From NCBI GenBank assembly GCA_036496805.1, contig DASXKN010000030.1, positions 15,081-79,080 of the forward strand: a DNA stretch of 64,000 bases, in the 5' to 3' direction. Shown here in pieces: positions 56,197 through 64,000 of this stretch; positions within the stretch are counted from its first letter, which is position 1; each line of letters starts with the position of its first letter. The translations under genes were made by a program, and so were the position numbers. The notes under the pieces were generated by a model that was given only the letters and a program-made list of their open reading frames with translations, ran no database searches and had not been told where the DNA came from. Origin of the DNA: SZAS-103 sp036496805. Lineage in GTDB: Bacteria; Pseudomonadota; Gammaproteobacteria; Xanthomonadales; Xanthomonadaceae.

Positions 56197-56409
56197 GGGT
56201 GCACTCCGATGGAATGCGCGCATGCTTGGTCACCGCCCGTGATGGCGACGTGAGGCCTTCGCAAGGCGAGATGGCGCGAGAACTGAAGATCTCGCGCCAT
56301 CAACGGCGCGTCGATGCGATCAATGAAGCGCGCGGCGAAGCTTTTCGCTGGCGATCGCAGGTATCGACCAGGTCAGGCTCGCACCACGCCTTCGAAACGC
56401 TCGATGGCC

Positions 56410-56754
56410 TCAGCCTGCGGGAGGGTTCGGCGGATTGTCGGGAGTACAGACGCGCTCGGTCGTGCGATAGGTCCGGTAGCCGCTGTTGTCCTTGGCGATC
56501 TTGTGTCCGATCGCGCCGCCTGCGACCGCACCGCCAGCGGTGGTGAGCACCTTACCGGTGCCGCCGCCAAACTGGTGGCCGATCACGCCGCCGACAACGG
56601 CGCCGACCACGGTCCCGACCACGTGGTGATGGTTGCTGTCGTGCACCCGGTGGTACACCACCTGTTCGTGGCATTCCGCCATCGCGGTGCCCATCGCGCC
56701 ACAGCCCATGCACAGCAACAGGCCTGCGGCAGTCATCGTCCTGATCTTGTTCAT
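56410..56754 (-). CDS. Glycine-zipper envelope protein
   Basis: 114 residues. A signal peptide (ending TAMAE) leads a domain with VVGTVVGAVVGGVIGHQFGG and AVAGGAIGH, a two-helix glycine zipper of the 17-kDa surface antigen/SlyB type, which sits in or on the outer membrane. A Cys in the signal (CMGCGAM) could be a lipobox, but no LxxC fit is clean. ATG 56754 follows AAGGAG. It is a single gene between dinB and the TonB receptor, all leftward. Confidence 0.88.
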   Translation of the reverse strand: MNKIRTMTAAGLLLCMGCGAMGTAMAECHEQVVYHRVHDSNHHHVVGTVVGAVVGGVIGHQFGGGTGKVLTTAGGAVAGGAIGHKIAKDNSGYRTYRTTERVCTPDNPPNPPAG

Positions 56755-56874
56755 GGCGCACTCCTTGCACGCTGACCGGGGTTCATTCCCCGCGCGTCCA
56801 GCATGGTCCGATCCGCCTGAACTGGCCGGCAATTCCGCAGGTGAAACTGAACCCATCGCCGGATACGGCGAACT

Positions 56875-57939
56875 TCAGCGGAAGAGCTCGGCTTGCGGCG
56901 TCATCGTGCCGCCATCCTCGAAGTTCCCGAGGCCCACGCCGACCAGTCGGTAACGCGTATGCGGGGGCAGCAGCACGCGATCGCGCAGGTCGAGCGCGAT
57001 GCGCATCAGCTCGGCCGCGCTCGCCGGCGGCGTCGAAGGCGTGAGGCTGCGGGTGAGGATGCGGAAGTCGCTGGTCTTGAGCTTGAGCACGACGGTGCGT
57101 CCGATGCGCGCCTTCTCGCGCTCGGCTGCGGCCCAGGTCTTTCCGGCGAGGCGCTCGATGTGCGGCGCGAGTTCTTCCAGCGGCAGGTCGGTCTCGAACG
57201 TGTCCTCGGCGGAAATCGACTGCGTCGGCTGGTTCGGGCAGACCGCGCGCTCGTCGATGCCGCGCGCCAGTTCGTACAGGCGCCGACCGTAGTTGCCGAA
57301 GCGGCGTTCCAGGTCGACCAGCGCGAGTTCGGCGAGCGCGCCGACCGTAGCCACGCCCAGCTCCGCGAGCCGGCCTTCCATCACCTTGCCCACGCCGGGG
57401 ACGCGTCCCACCGGCAAGGAGGCGAGGAACGCCTCCACCTCGTGCGGACGGATAACGAACAGGCCATCGGGCTTGCGCCAGTCGGATGCGATCTTGGCGA
57501 GGAACTTGTTCGGCGCGACGCCGGCCGATGCTGTGAGCTGGGTCTGCTCGTGGATCGATGCGCGGATCGCCTGCGCGACCGCGGTGGCCGATTCCAGGCC
57601 GAGCTTGTTCACGGTGACGTCGAGGTAGGCCTCGTCCAGCGACAGCGGTTCGACGAGGTCGGTGTGGCATTGCAGGATCACGCGCACCTGTTTCGACACC
57701 GCGCGGTAGCGCACGAAGTCGGGCGGCACGAACACCGCTTCCGGACACAGGCGCTCGGCGCGCATCGCCGGCATCGCCGACCGTACGCCGAACTGGCGCG
57801 CTTCGTACGAGGCCGCGCAGACCACCGAACGCGCTCCTTTCCACGCCACCACGACCGGCTTGCCGCGCAGCGCCGGATCGTCGCGCTGCTCGACCGAGGC
57901 ATAGAACGCATCCATGTCGACGTGGACGATCTTGCGCAT
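56875..57939 (-). CDS. dinB: DNA polymerase IV
   Basis: 354 residues, family length. Y-family catalytic residues: VDMDAFYASVEQ (D8) and SLDEAYLDV (D, E), with LIASDWRKPDG-type KIASDWRKPDG. The helix-hairpin-helix PVGRVPGVGKVMEGRL and the little finger domain follow. It copies past damaged bases with low accuracy. No beta-clamp motif is obvious at the very end (QAELFR is close to one). ATG 57939 is standard. A LexA box is not clear in the upstream sequence. Confidence 0.96.
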   Translation of the reverse strand: MRKIVHVDMDAFYASVEQRDDPALRGKPVVVAWKGARSVVCAASYEARQFGVRSAMPAMRAERLCPEAVFVPPDFVRYRAVSKQVRVILQCHTDLVEPLSLDEAYLDVTVNKLGLESATAVAQAIRASIHEQTQLTASAGVAPNKFLAKIASDWRKPDGLFVIRPHEVEAFLASLPVGRVPGVGKVMEGRLAELGVATVGALAELALVDLERRFGNYGRRLYELARGIDERAVCPNQPTQSISAEDTFETDLPLEELAPHIERLAGKTWAAAEREKARIGRTVVLKLKTSDFRILTRSLTPSTPPASAAELMRIALDLRDRVLLPPHTRYRLVGVGLGNFEDGGTMTPQAELFR

Positions 57940-58055
57940 GGCCTATCGTAGCGTTTCGCGTCCGCTACTTCGGCCCCGATGGCGTCCGCTTGTCGCCGGG
58001 CCATGCGGGATGGGTGGCAGCGGCGAGGCCGCGCCGTTTCCCGGCTTCGGACGGT

Positions 58056-58084
58056 CGATCGGGGGAGCATGGCTCCCCCGATCG
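58056..58084 (-). terminator. Strong hairpin after the S8 protease gene
   Basis: CGATCGGGGGAGC pairs perfectly with GCTCCCCCGATCG over a 3-base loop, 15 bp past the protease stop. No T tract follows. It may be a 3' end stabiliser or a Rho-dependent end. Confidence 0.55.
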
Positions 58085-58099
58085 CATGTCCTCCAACGC

Positions 58100-59635
58100 T
58101 TACTGGATCTGGCCGCCTTTGCAATAGAAGGTTTCGTTCGCGACGTCGAAACCGTCCCGGTTGCCGATGGTCAGGTTGATCGTCCAGTTGACGCCTTCCA
58201 GGTTCGCCTTGCAGTGGCCGCCGAAGCGAAGGCCCTGCTTGGCGTCGTCGATGCTCGTGTCGTATTGCGGATCTTCCCAGAACAGCGCCACCGGCGATGC
58301 CGAGCCGTAGGTGGCATTGCATGAGTAGAGGCTGCCGCCGGTCGAGCCGTCGCAATTGGCGCTGCCGGACGGCTTGGAGCCCTTCGCCGGCACGGCCACC
58401 GTGCCACTCAAGGTATAGAGCAGGTCCTGGGTCGTGTTCGTCGCGAAGGGGAAGATCACCCTGCGATGCGAAGCCGAGGCGACCAGGGCCGCGCTGACCT
58501 GGCTCGGCGTCGCGGTGGTGTGCGTGGCCAGGTAAAGCGCCGCGGCGCCGGCGACGTGCGGCGCGGCCATGGACGTGCCGTCCAGCACGGCCGTCGCGGT
58601 CGTGCTGGTGTTCCAGTCCGAGATGATCTGCGAGCCCGGGGCGAACAGCTTCAAGCAGGAACCGACGTTGCTGAAGGACGAGATGCCGTCGTCCTGGCGA
58701 GTCGATCCGACCGTGATGGCCGTGGCTGCGTCCGCCGGCGAGATGCCCGTGGTGCCCGTGGTGTGGCAGGCGTCAAAGGGCCCGTTGCTGATGTGGTTGC
58801 CGGCAGCGACCACCACGGTCACGCCCGAGGCGGTCAGGCTGTCCAGTGCCGAATCGACGAGGTCTTCATGATCGCTGAAGTCCAGGCTCATGTTCGCCAC
58901 TGCCGGGCTGATGTGATGGCCGGCCACCCAGTTCATGCCCGAGATCACCTGGCTCGCCGTTCCGGCTCCGCTGCAGTCGAGCACGCGCACGGGGTGGAGG
59001 GTAACGCCCTTGGCGACGCCGTAGTTCGTGCCGCCGAGGGTGCCTGCGACGTGGGTGCCGTGGCCATTGCAGTCCTTGGTGCCGTTGCCGTCGTTGATGT
59101 AAGTGCCGCCGTTGCCCATGCGTCCGGTGAAATCCGTGTGCGTGCCCAGGATGCCGGTGTCGATCACGTAAGCGTGCACGTTGCTCGCCGTCGTCGTGTA
59201 GGTGTATCCCTTGTCGAGGGGAAGATTGCGCTGGTCGATCCGGTCCAGGCCCCAATCCAAGTTGGCTGTCTGGGTCGTGCTGGCATGGGCGACCGCGTCT
59301 TCCTGGATGTAGGCGATGCGCGAATCCTTCAGCATGCGCAACAGCGCATCGTTGGATGCGCGGATGGCGAAACCGCGCAGCACGCGGTCATAACTTTGCA
59401 GCACGGTGACGTGGTAGGAACTGGCGATGCCGGTGGCCACCATGTCGACCGGGGAGGCGAAGCGGTTCGATTCGCCGGCCAGGCGGGCGGCGGTGTCCTT
59501 GAGCACGACGATGTACTGCCCGTCGACCGGTTCCTTCACGGTGCGGTATTCCGCTGCGTTGGCCGACAGCGGCAGGACGAGCCAGGTAAGGGAAACGGCG
59601 ATGGCTGCCGACAGCCTTGAGACTTTGCGAGTCAT
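58100..59635 (-). CDS. Secreted subtilisin-like serine protease (S8)
   Basis: 511 residues. A signal peptide (ending SANAA) leads an I9 inhibitor propeptide (35-115; YIVVLKD, RGFAIRAS, IAYIQED). The S8 domain has Asp in YVIDTGI (D159), His in NGHGTHVAG (H192), oxyanion Asn in VVAAGN (N280) and Ser in GTSMAAPH (S355). Residues 400-511 form a C-terminal extension with four Cys, perhaps binding or removed on maturation. It is exported, probably by type II secretion. ATG 59635 follows GAGGAA. The leader holds a hexanucleotide repeat. Confidence 0.95.
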   Translation of the reverse strand: MTRKVSRLSAAIAVSLTWLVLPLSANAAEYRTVKEPVDGQYIVVLKDTAARLAGESNRFASPVDMVATGIASSYHVTVLQSYDRVLRGFAIRASNDALLRMLKDSRIAYIQEDAVAHASTTQTANLDWGLDRIDQRNLPLDKGYTYTTTASNVHAYVIDTGILGTHTDFTGRMGNGGTYINDGNGTKDCNGHGTHVAGTLGGTNYGVAKGVTLHPVRVLDCSGAGTASQVISGMNWVAGHHISPAVANMSLDFSDHEDLVDSALDSLTASGVTVVVAAGNHISNGPFDACHTTGTTGISPADAATAITVGSTRQDDGISSFSNVGSCLKLFAPGSQIISDWNTSTTATAVLDGTSMAAPHVAGAAALYLATHTTATPSQVSAALVASASHRRVIFPFATNTTQDLLYTLSGTVAVPAKGSKPSGSANCDGSTGGSLYSCNATYGSASPVALFWEDPQYDTSIDDAKQGLRFGGHCKANLEGVNWTINLTIGNRDGFDVANETFYCKGGQIQ

Positions 59636-59650
59636 GTGACATTCCTCGGT

Positions 59651-59686
59651 GTGGGTGTGGGTGTGGGTGTGGGTGTGGGTGTGGGT
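59651..59686 (+). repeat. Hexanucleotide repeat GTGGGT x6
   Basis: Six perfect copies lie 16-51 bases upstream of the S8 protease start codon and are transcribed as ACCCAC. Changes in number would move the promoter relative to the gene without shifting a reading frame. This lies in a 294-bp gap with no gene that I can see. Confidence 0.95.
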
Positions 59687-59929
59687 GGTGGCGTACGGGT
59701 GGGCGGTGCACGGGACGGCATCACGACACAAACGCCCGGTTTCGCTGGCCCGCGGTTGCGGAAGCGCTCTGGAGGTTTCGCGATCGACAAGCCCCGTCAT
59801 CAAGGAAGACGCGGAATCCGGGGACAGGCTCGATCACCTGTTTTCCGTGGCCTCGTGGCTGGCCCCGGGCGCGCTGGCCGCCTTCCTGCGACGCAAGGAA
59901 GAAGGGCGGCAATCCGCTAGAGTGACGCC

Positions 59930-60712
59930 ATGTGCCTGATCGCCTTCGCGTGGCGCGCGCATCCGCGCTGGCCGCTGGTCATGATCGCCAACCGCGACGA
60001 GTTGCACGCGCGGCCGGCGGCGCCGGCGGATTTCCTGGCCGATGCGCCGGATGTGTTTGGCGGAATCGACCTGCGCGCCGGCGGAAGCTGGCTGCTGGCA
60101 TCGAAACGGCGGCGGCTGGCCGCGATCACCAACGTGCGCGTGGGGCTGTCGCCGGAAGCCGCGCCGCGTTCGCGCGGCGACCTCGTGAAGGCGTTCGCGC
60201 GCTCGGATGCGGGCGCGGAGGAATTCGCCGCGGCCATCGCGCCGCATGCGCATGAATACGGCCGCTTCAACCTGCTGCTTTGGGACGGCACGGCGATGCG
60301 CTGCGTCGGCAACCATCCGCGATTCCACGAGGAAGCCATCGCGCCCGGCCTTCACGCGCTCTCGAACGCCAGCCTCGACACCGACTGGCCGAAGGCGCGT
60401 CGCGCGAAGCAGGCGCTCTCGGACTGGCTGGACCGGCAAGTCGACGATCCGGGCGCACCGGCGGACATCGCGCCGCTGTTCGCGGTGCTCGCCGACACCG
60501 CGATCGCGCCCGATGGCGAGCTGCCCGACACCGGCGTCGGAATCGCGATCGAGCGCCGCCTGTCGCCGCCCTTCGTGCGGAGCGATACCTATGGCACACG
60601 TTGCAGCACCGTGGTGCTGGCAGGCTGCACGGGCATCGAATTGACCGAACGCCGCTTCGGTCCCGACCAGACATTCGAAGGCGAAGGGAGACTGACCTCA
60701 TGCGATCGATGA
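59930..60712 (+). CDS. NRDE family protein (TANGO2 homologue)
   Basis: 260 residues. The family name motif NRDE is seen in MIANRDELHARPAAP (16-30), and the protein starts MCLIAF with Cys 2, which could be the N-terminal nucleophile after Met removal, as in related Ntn-type folds. TANGO2 is linked to haem trafficking and lipid metabolism in eukaryotes; the bacterial role is not settled. The stop overlaps the M48 gene start by 13 bp. ATG 59930 is the only start that keeps Cys 2. Confidence 0.9.
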   Translation: MCLIAFAWRAHPRWPLVMIANRDELHARPAAPADFLADAPDVFGGIDLRAGGSWLLASKRRRLAAITNVRVGLSPEAAPRSRGDLVKAFARSDAGAEEFAAAIAPHAHEYGRFNLLLWDGTAMRCVGNHPRFHEEAIAPGLHALSNASLDTDWPKARRAKQALSDWLDRQVDDPGAPADIAPLFAVLADTAIAPDGELPDTGVGIAIERRLSPPFVRSDTYGTRCSTVVLAGCTGIELTERRFGPDQTFEGEGRLTSCDR

Positions 60713-62115
60713 AAGCGCTGATCCTGTGCCTGTTCCTGCTGCTGGGTGCGATCGGACTCAACACGGCGTCTGCCGCCGACGTGCCTTCAGCGAACGGCTC
60801 GCCGATCGCGCGCGATTTCCCGCCCGGCCTGCAGATTCCCGATGCCGCGCGCCCCGGCCCGCATTTCGACGCGGACAAGGCCACCGAGGCCTACCTGGAC
60901 CTGCTTTCGCCGGAGCAGCGCAAGCTTTCCGATGCGTATTTCGAGGGTGGATACTGGATCCAGCTCTGGGACTTCCTGATCGGTCTGGCGGTGGCCGCCT
61001 TCCTGCTGTTCAGCGGCATCTCGGTGCGCATGCGCGACCTCGCGCGGCGGATCAGCCACCGACCATGGCTGTCGGCGATCCTGTTCGGGTTGATGTGGCT
61101 GGTCGCCGACGTCCTGCTCGATCTGCCGTGGAGTTTCTACACGGAGTACGTGCGCGAGCACCAGTACGGCCTGTCGAACCAGGGCGTCGGCGACTGGTTT
61201 GGCGACACCTTCAAGGCAACGGTGCTGATGCTGGTCTTCGTGCCACCGATCCTGGCACTGTTGCTGGCGGTGGTGCGCCGGATGGGCGCGCGCTGGTGGA
61301 TCTGGGCCAGCGCCGGCAGCCTCGTGCTGTTCTTCGTGTTGATGATGGCCGAGCCGGTGTTCGTCGCGCCGGTCTTCAACCACTACCAACCCCTGCCGGA
61401 AGGTCCGGTCCGCGCGGCCGTGCTCTCGCTCGCCCGCGCCAACCGCATCCCGACCGAGCACGTCGAATGGTTCGACGCCTCGAAGCAGACCACGCGTGTC
61501 AGTGCGAATGTCTCCGGCTTCCTTGGCACCACCCGTGTGAACCTCAACGACAACCTCGTGAACCGGACTTCGCTGCCGGAGATCAAGGCCGTGCTCGGCC
61601 ACGAGATGGGCCATTACGTGCTCAACCACGGCCTGCGGCTGACCATCTACCTGACCCTGGTGACCGCGCTGGGCCTGTTCTGCGTGCACCGCGCTCTGGA
61701 CTGGTCGCTCGCCGGCTGGGCCGGACGCCTGAAACTGGAGGGACGCGACGACCCGGCAGCGCTGCCGCTGGCGGCCGCGCTGCTGTCGGTGTTCTTCTTC
61801 GCGATGACCCCGGTCAGCAATTCGATCGTGCGCCAGGCCGAGGCCGAGGCCGATGCCTTCGGCCTGAATGCCGCGCGCGAGCCGAACGGCTTCGCGATGT
61901 CGGCGATGCGCCTGTCGACCTACCGCAAGCTGCGGCCGGGACCGTGGGAAGAAGTGATCTTCTACGACCACCCCAGCGGTTACACCCGCGTCCACAACGC
62001 GATGCTGTGGCTGGCCGAGAACCAGGACAACCCGACTGCGAACGCGCCGGTCGCGCCGCCGATGCAGCCGCTCACGTTCGCCTCGAAGATGAACGATTCA
62101 GGGAAGGACCGCTGA
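60700..62115 (+). CDS. M48 family metallopeptidase, Ste24/CAAX protease-like
   Basis: 471 residues. A signal peptide or first helix (5-26) is followed by several membrane helices (about 88-108, 125-142, 175-195 and 205-222). The zinc site is HEMGHYVLNH (H301-H305), and the third ligand is in EAEADAFGLN. The length and the extra N-terminal helices match Ste24-type CAAX proteases rather than HtpX. Its bacterial substrate is unknown, likely a membrane or misfolded protein. ATG 60700 is used; it follows GGGAG at about 11 bases. A long 3' region ends at a terminator. Confidence 0.92.
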   Translation: MRSMKALILCLFLLLGAIGLNTASAADVPSANGSPIARDFPPGLQIPDAARPGPHFDADKATEAYLDLLSPEQRKLSDAYFEGGYWIQLWDFLIGLAVAAFLLFSGISVRMRDLARRISHRPWLSAILFGLMWLVADVLLDLPWSFYTEYVREHQYGLSNQGVGDWFGDTFKATVLMLVFVPPILALLLAVVRRMGARWWIWASAGSLVLFFVLMMAEPVFVAPVFNHYQPLPEGPVRAAVLSLARANRIPTEHVEWFDASKQTTRVSANVSGFLGTTRVNLNDNLVNRTSLPEIKAVLGHEMGHYVLNHGLRLTIYLTLVTALGLFCVHRALDWSLAGWAGRLKLEGRDDPAALPLAAALLSVFFFAMTPVSNSIVRQAEAEADAFGLNAAREPNGFAMSAMRLSTYRKLRPGPWEEVIFYDHPSGYTRVHNAMLWLAENQDNPTANAPVAPPMQPLTFASKMNDSGKDR

Positions 62116-62321
62116 GATCCGAAACTTTCCGCGCCCCGTCCGGTCGGACTTTCCCGGTGGTGGTGTCGACCGGTCCGGGGAATGCAACCTTCGGGCCGGT
62201 CGGCGCATCTACACCTGATGAAGCCCGGCTCGCGAGCGCCGGTCTTTGAATGGGCTTAAGCGCCTCGGGCCAAGCGCCCTCCCGATGGATCGCACGTCTA
62301 GCGGTGATTAGCGCACCCTCG

Positions 62322-62350
62322 ACCCTTCCCGACCCGGAAGGGTTTTTTTT
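62322..62350 (+). terminator. Intrinsic terminator
   Basis: ACCCTTCC pairs with GGAAGGGT over a 6-base loop, and eight T follow (62343-62350). It lies 207 bp past the M48 stop and 18 bp from the convergent amidohydrolase stop. The long interval upstream (62116-62321) has internal self-complementary pieces and no gene. Confidence 0.92.
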
Positions 62351-62367
62351 GGACGACGGAAAATCCG

Positions 62368-63699
62368 CTACGGCGCGGCCGGCGCGCCCTTGTAGACCTT
62401 GCCGCCCTTCATCACGAAGCCGACGTGTTCGAGCAGGCTGACGTCGGCGAGCGGATCGCCCGACACTGCAACGATGTCGGCGTAGTGGCCGGTCGTCACC
62501 GAACCGACCTGGTCGGCGCGGCCGATCAGGTCCGCCGCGTCGGTCGTCGCCGACTGGATCGCCCGCATCGGGGTCATGCCCCACTGCACTTCCTTGGCGA
62601 ACTGCTTGCCGTTCCAGCCGTGCGGGTAGACGCCCGCGTCGGTGCCGAAAGCCATCTTCACGCCCGAAGCGACGGCCTTGCGGAAATTCTCGCGCTGCAG
62701 GCGGCCGATCAGTTTTTCCTTGTCGAGCTGTTGCTGCGGGACGCCCAGCCGCGCGTACTCGGACATGATGTAGTCGTCGTTGTAGATGTCCATGACGAGG
62801 TAGGTGCCGTGCGCCCTGGCCATGCGCAGGCCCTCGTCGTCGATCAGGCTGGCGTGCTCGACCGAATCGACGCCCGCGCGGATCGCCATCTTGATCGCCT
62901 CGGTGCCGTGCGCATGGGTGGCGACCTTGCGGCCCCAGCGGTGCGCCTCGTCGACCAGGGCGTTCATCTCCTCCTGGGTGTACTGCGCGGCGCCGACCGA
63001 ATTCTCGTTGCTGAGCACGCCGGCGCTGGCCATGAACTTGATCACGTCGGCGCCGTGCTTGATCTCGTCGCGCACCTTGAGGCGGATCGCGTCGATGCCG
63101 TCGACCACGCCGGACGGCTCGGTGTCGACCAGCCACGGCGAAAACCCGGTCATGCCGTCGGCGTGGCCACCGGTCGCGCCCAGCGGCATGGTCGCGGCGA
63201 GAATGCGCGGGCCGGGGATGGTGCCGCGATCGACCGCGTTGCGCAGGGCGACGTCGATGTAGCTGGGCGAGCCGACGTTGCGCACGGTGGTGAAGCCGGC
63301 CAGCAGGGTGTCGCGCGCGTGGCGCGGCGCCTGCACCGCGGCGTCGATGTCGCTGAGCGTCACCTCGTCCTTGTAGTAGTTGCCGGTGCTGTCGGTGGGA
63401 TCGCTGGCCAGGTGCACGTGGCAGTCGATCAGGCCGGGCAGCAGGGTGGCGTTGCCGAGATCGATGCGGCGCCAGCCGGCCGGGACATCGCTGCCGCTGC
63501 GCACGGCGACGATGCGTTCGCCCTCGATCAGCACCAGCGGGTGGTCGAGCACCTTGCCGGATTCGGGCTGGACCAGGTGCGCGGCGATCAGGGCGATGCG
63601 CTCGGGCGGTGCTGGGGCGGCGCTGTCCTGCTGCGCCGAGGCGGGCAGGGCGACGGACAGGGCGAGGCACAGCGACAGGCTCAGGACGGTGGCGCGCAT
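62368..63699 (-). CDS. Exported amidohydrolase (M38/imidazolonepropionase-like, Xaa-Pro dipeptidase type)
   Basis: 443 residues. A signal peptide (ending ASAQ) leads an amidohydrolase TIM barrel: DCHVHLASD (H94, H96), KFMASAGVLS (candidate bridging Lys), ATHAHGTEAI, VEHASLID and FGTDAGVY. It binds two metals and splits an amide or a dipeptide in the periplasm. The group is often labelled Xaa-Pro dipeptidase, but the true substrate is not known from sequence. ATG 63699 follows GGGGAA. It is divergent from the lipoyl-domain gene. Confidence 0.92.
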   Translation of the reverse strand: MRATVLSLSLCLALSVALPASAQQDSAAPAPPERIALIAAHLVQPESGKVLDHPLVLIEGERIVAVRSGSDVPAGWRRIDLGNATLLPGLIDCHVHLASDPTDSTGNYYKDEVTLSDIDAAVQAPRHARDTLLAGFTTVRNVGSPSYIDVALRNAVDRGTIPGPRILAATMPLGATGGHADGMTGFSPWLVDTEPSGVVDGIDAIRLKVRDEIKHGADVIKFMASAGVLSNENSVGAAQYTQEEMNALVDEAHRWGRKVATHAHGTEAIKMAIRAGVDSVEHASLIDDEGLRMARAHGTYLVMDIYNDDYIMSEYARLGVPQQQLDKEKLIGRLQRENFRKAVASGVKMAFGTDAGVYPHGWNGKQFAKEVQWGMTPMRAIQSATTDAADLIGRADQVGSVTTGHYADIVAVSGDPLADVSLLEHVGFVMKGGKVYKGAPAAP

Positions 63700-63845
63700 G
63701 GAGTTCCCCGCGGATGGCAAAGCCCGCAGCCTACACCCGACAGCCGCGGTGAAACGGGACGGCCTTGGCGGTCGCACCGGGGCTGCTTGGCCATTGGCGT
63801 CCGGCGCGTCCACAATAGGCGCGACGCCAACGGATGGAGCGGGCG

Positions 63846-64000
63846 ATGGGCCAGGTTCTCGAAGCGAAGGTTCCGGACATCGGCAACTACACCGACGTGC
63901 CGGTGATCGAGCTGCTGGTGGCGGTAGGCGACACCGTGAAGAAGGACCAGGGCCTGGTCACGCTGGAATCGGACAAGGCGACGATGGAAGTGCCTTCGCC
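63846..64000 (+). CDS. Lipoyl-domain pyruvate dehydrogenase component, E2 or E3; right end cut off
   Basis: 51 codons remain in the window. They form the start of a lipoyl domain: VPDIGNYTDVPVIELLVAVG, then the lipoyl lysine in LESDKATMEVPS. In xanthomonads both the dihydrolipoamide acetyltransferase (AceF) and the dihydrolipoyl dehydrogenase (Lpd) start with such a domain, so the piece does not tell them apart; AceF is the more likely. ATG 63846 follows GGAGCGGG. It is 29 kb from aceE in this window. Confidence 0.9.
   Translation, partial: MGQVLEAKVPDIGNYTDVPVIELLVAVGDTVKKDQGLVTLESDKATMEVPS

Noticed and set aside
59651..59686. Possible CRISPR-type repeat
   Set aside because: Hexamer tandem copies without spacers; no cas genes in the window.

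Overview
This window looks like chromosome of a GC-rich gammaproteobacterium of the Xanthomonadaceae/Lysobacteraceae type (Xanthomonas, Lysobacter and Luteimonas relatives; genus not resolved). The reasons are high GC coding with strong third-position bias, a homodimeric AceE, an engB / cytochrome c4 / paired dsbA / endonuclease cluster of the xanthomonad kind, a class II glutamate-cysteine ligase, exported TonB receptor, subtilase and B3 metallo-beta-lactamase genes, and REP-like intergenic hairpins. No complete tRNA, rRNA or CRISPR array was seen. Most of the window is core or housekeeping sequence. The only clearly foreign-looking part is the first 2 kb.

Layout. 0-2.1 kb: a large, less GC-biased minus-strand gene runs off the left edge and ends in a recombinase box-I-like motif. 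It is followed by an AT-richer gap with a tRNA-3'-end-like sequence and a terminator, a plausible right end of an integrated element. 2.3-8.2 kb: a TPR/ankyrin protein, then an endonuclease/phosphatase-fold enzyme, two DsbA paralogues (one soluble, one lipoprotein) and cytochrome c4, divergent from engB. 8.2-17 kb: an incomplete peptide ABC transporter, glutathione synthesis (GshA-type ligase) and glutathione-dependent formaldehyde oxidation (FrmA), a PP-loop enzyme, and a three-domain glutaredoxin/A-type/rhodanese fusion. 17-25.7 kb: LpxH-like phosphoesterase, GDSL hydrolase behind four tandem hairpins, AlaA, RsgA, a QEGLA-motif metallopeptidase-like protein, an 0.6 kb inverted-repeat element, a sulfotransferase and a PLP decarboxylase.

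25.7-36 kb: central carbon metabolism (MaeB, AceE), a Rieske/FAD reductase, two exported proteins that look like relatives of each other, and a GAF-GGDEF diguanylate cyclase. 36-49.5 kb: a BlaI/M56 sensor pair with a phased palindromic operator, an aspartic-protease-like protein, two metallo-beta-lactamase-fold proteins (one a true subclass B3 motif protein), exported TPR and cytochrome c proteins, a quinone reductase, a DMT transporter, a fasciclin protein with a 1-bp frameshift, and the RNA modification enzymes RsmC and RsuA. 49.5-59.7 kb: a same-direction envelope cluster (TonB receptor, DUF4331, TPR lipoprotein, HupE/UreJ-like membrane protein), a glycine-zipper protein, DinB and a secreted S8 protease. 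59.9-64 kb: an NRDE protein, an M48 protease, an exported amidohydrolase and the start of a lipoyl-domain pyruvate dehydrogenase component.

The most notable unexplained structures are the four consecutive perfect hairpins at 18.8 kb, the inverted-repeat element at 22.7-23.3 kb, the 14-bp-phased GTCTAGAC boxes before blaI, and G-poor CA-rich leaders shared by three exported-protein genes. I did not find a convincing entirely new multi-gene defence or biosynthetic system. All functional calls are by reading motifs and family resemblance; no database search was run.
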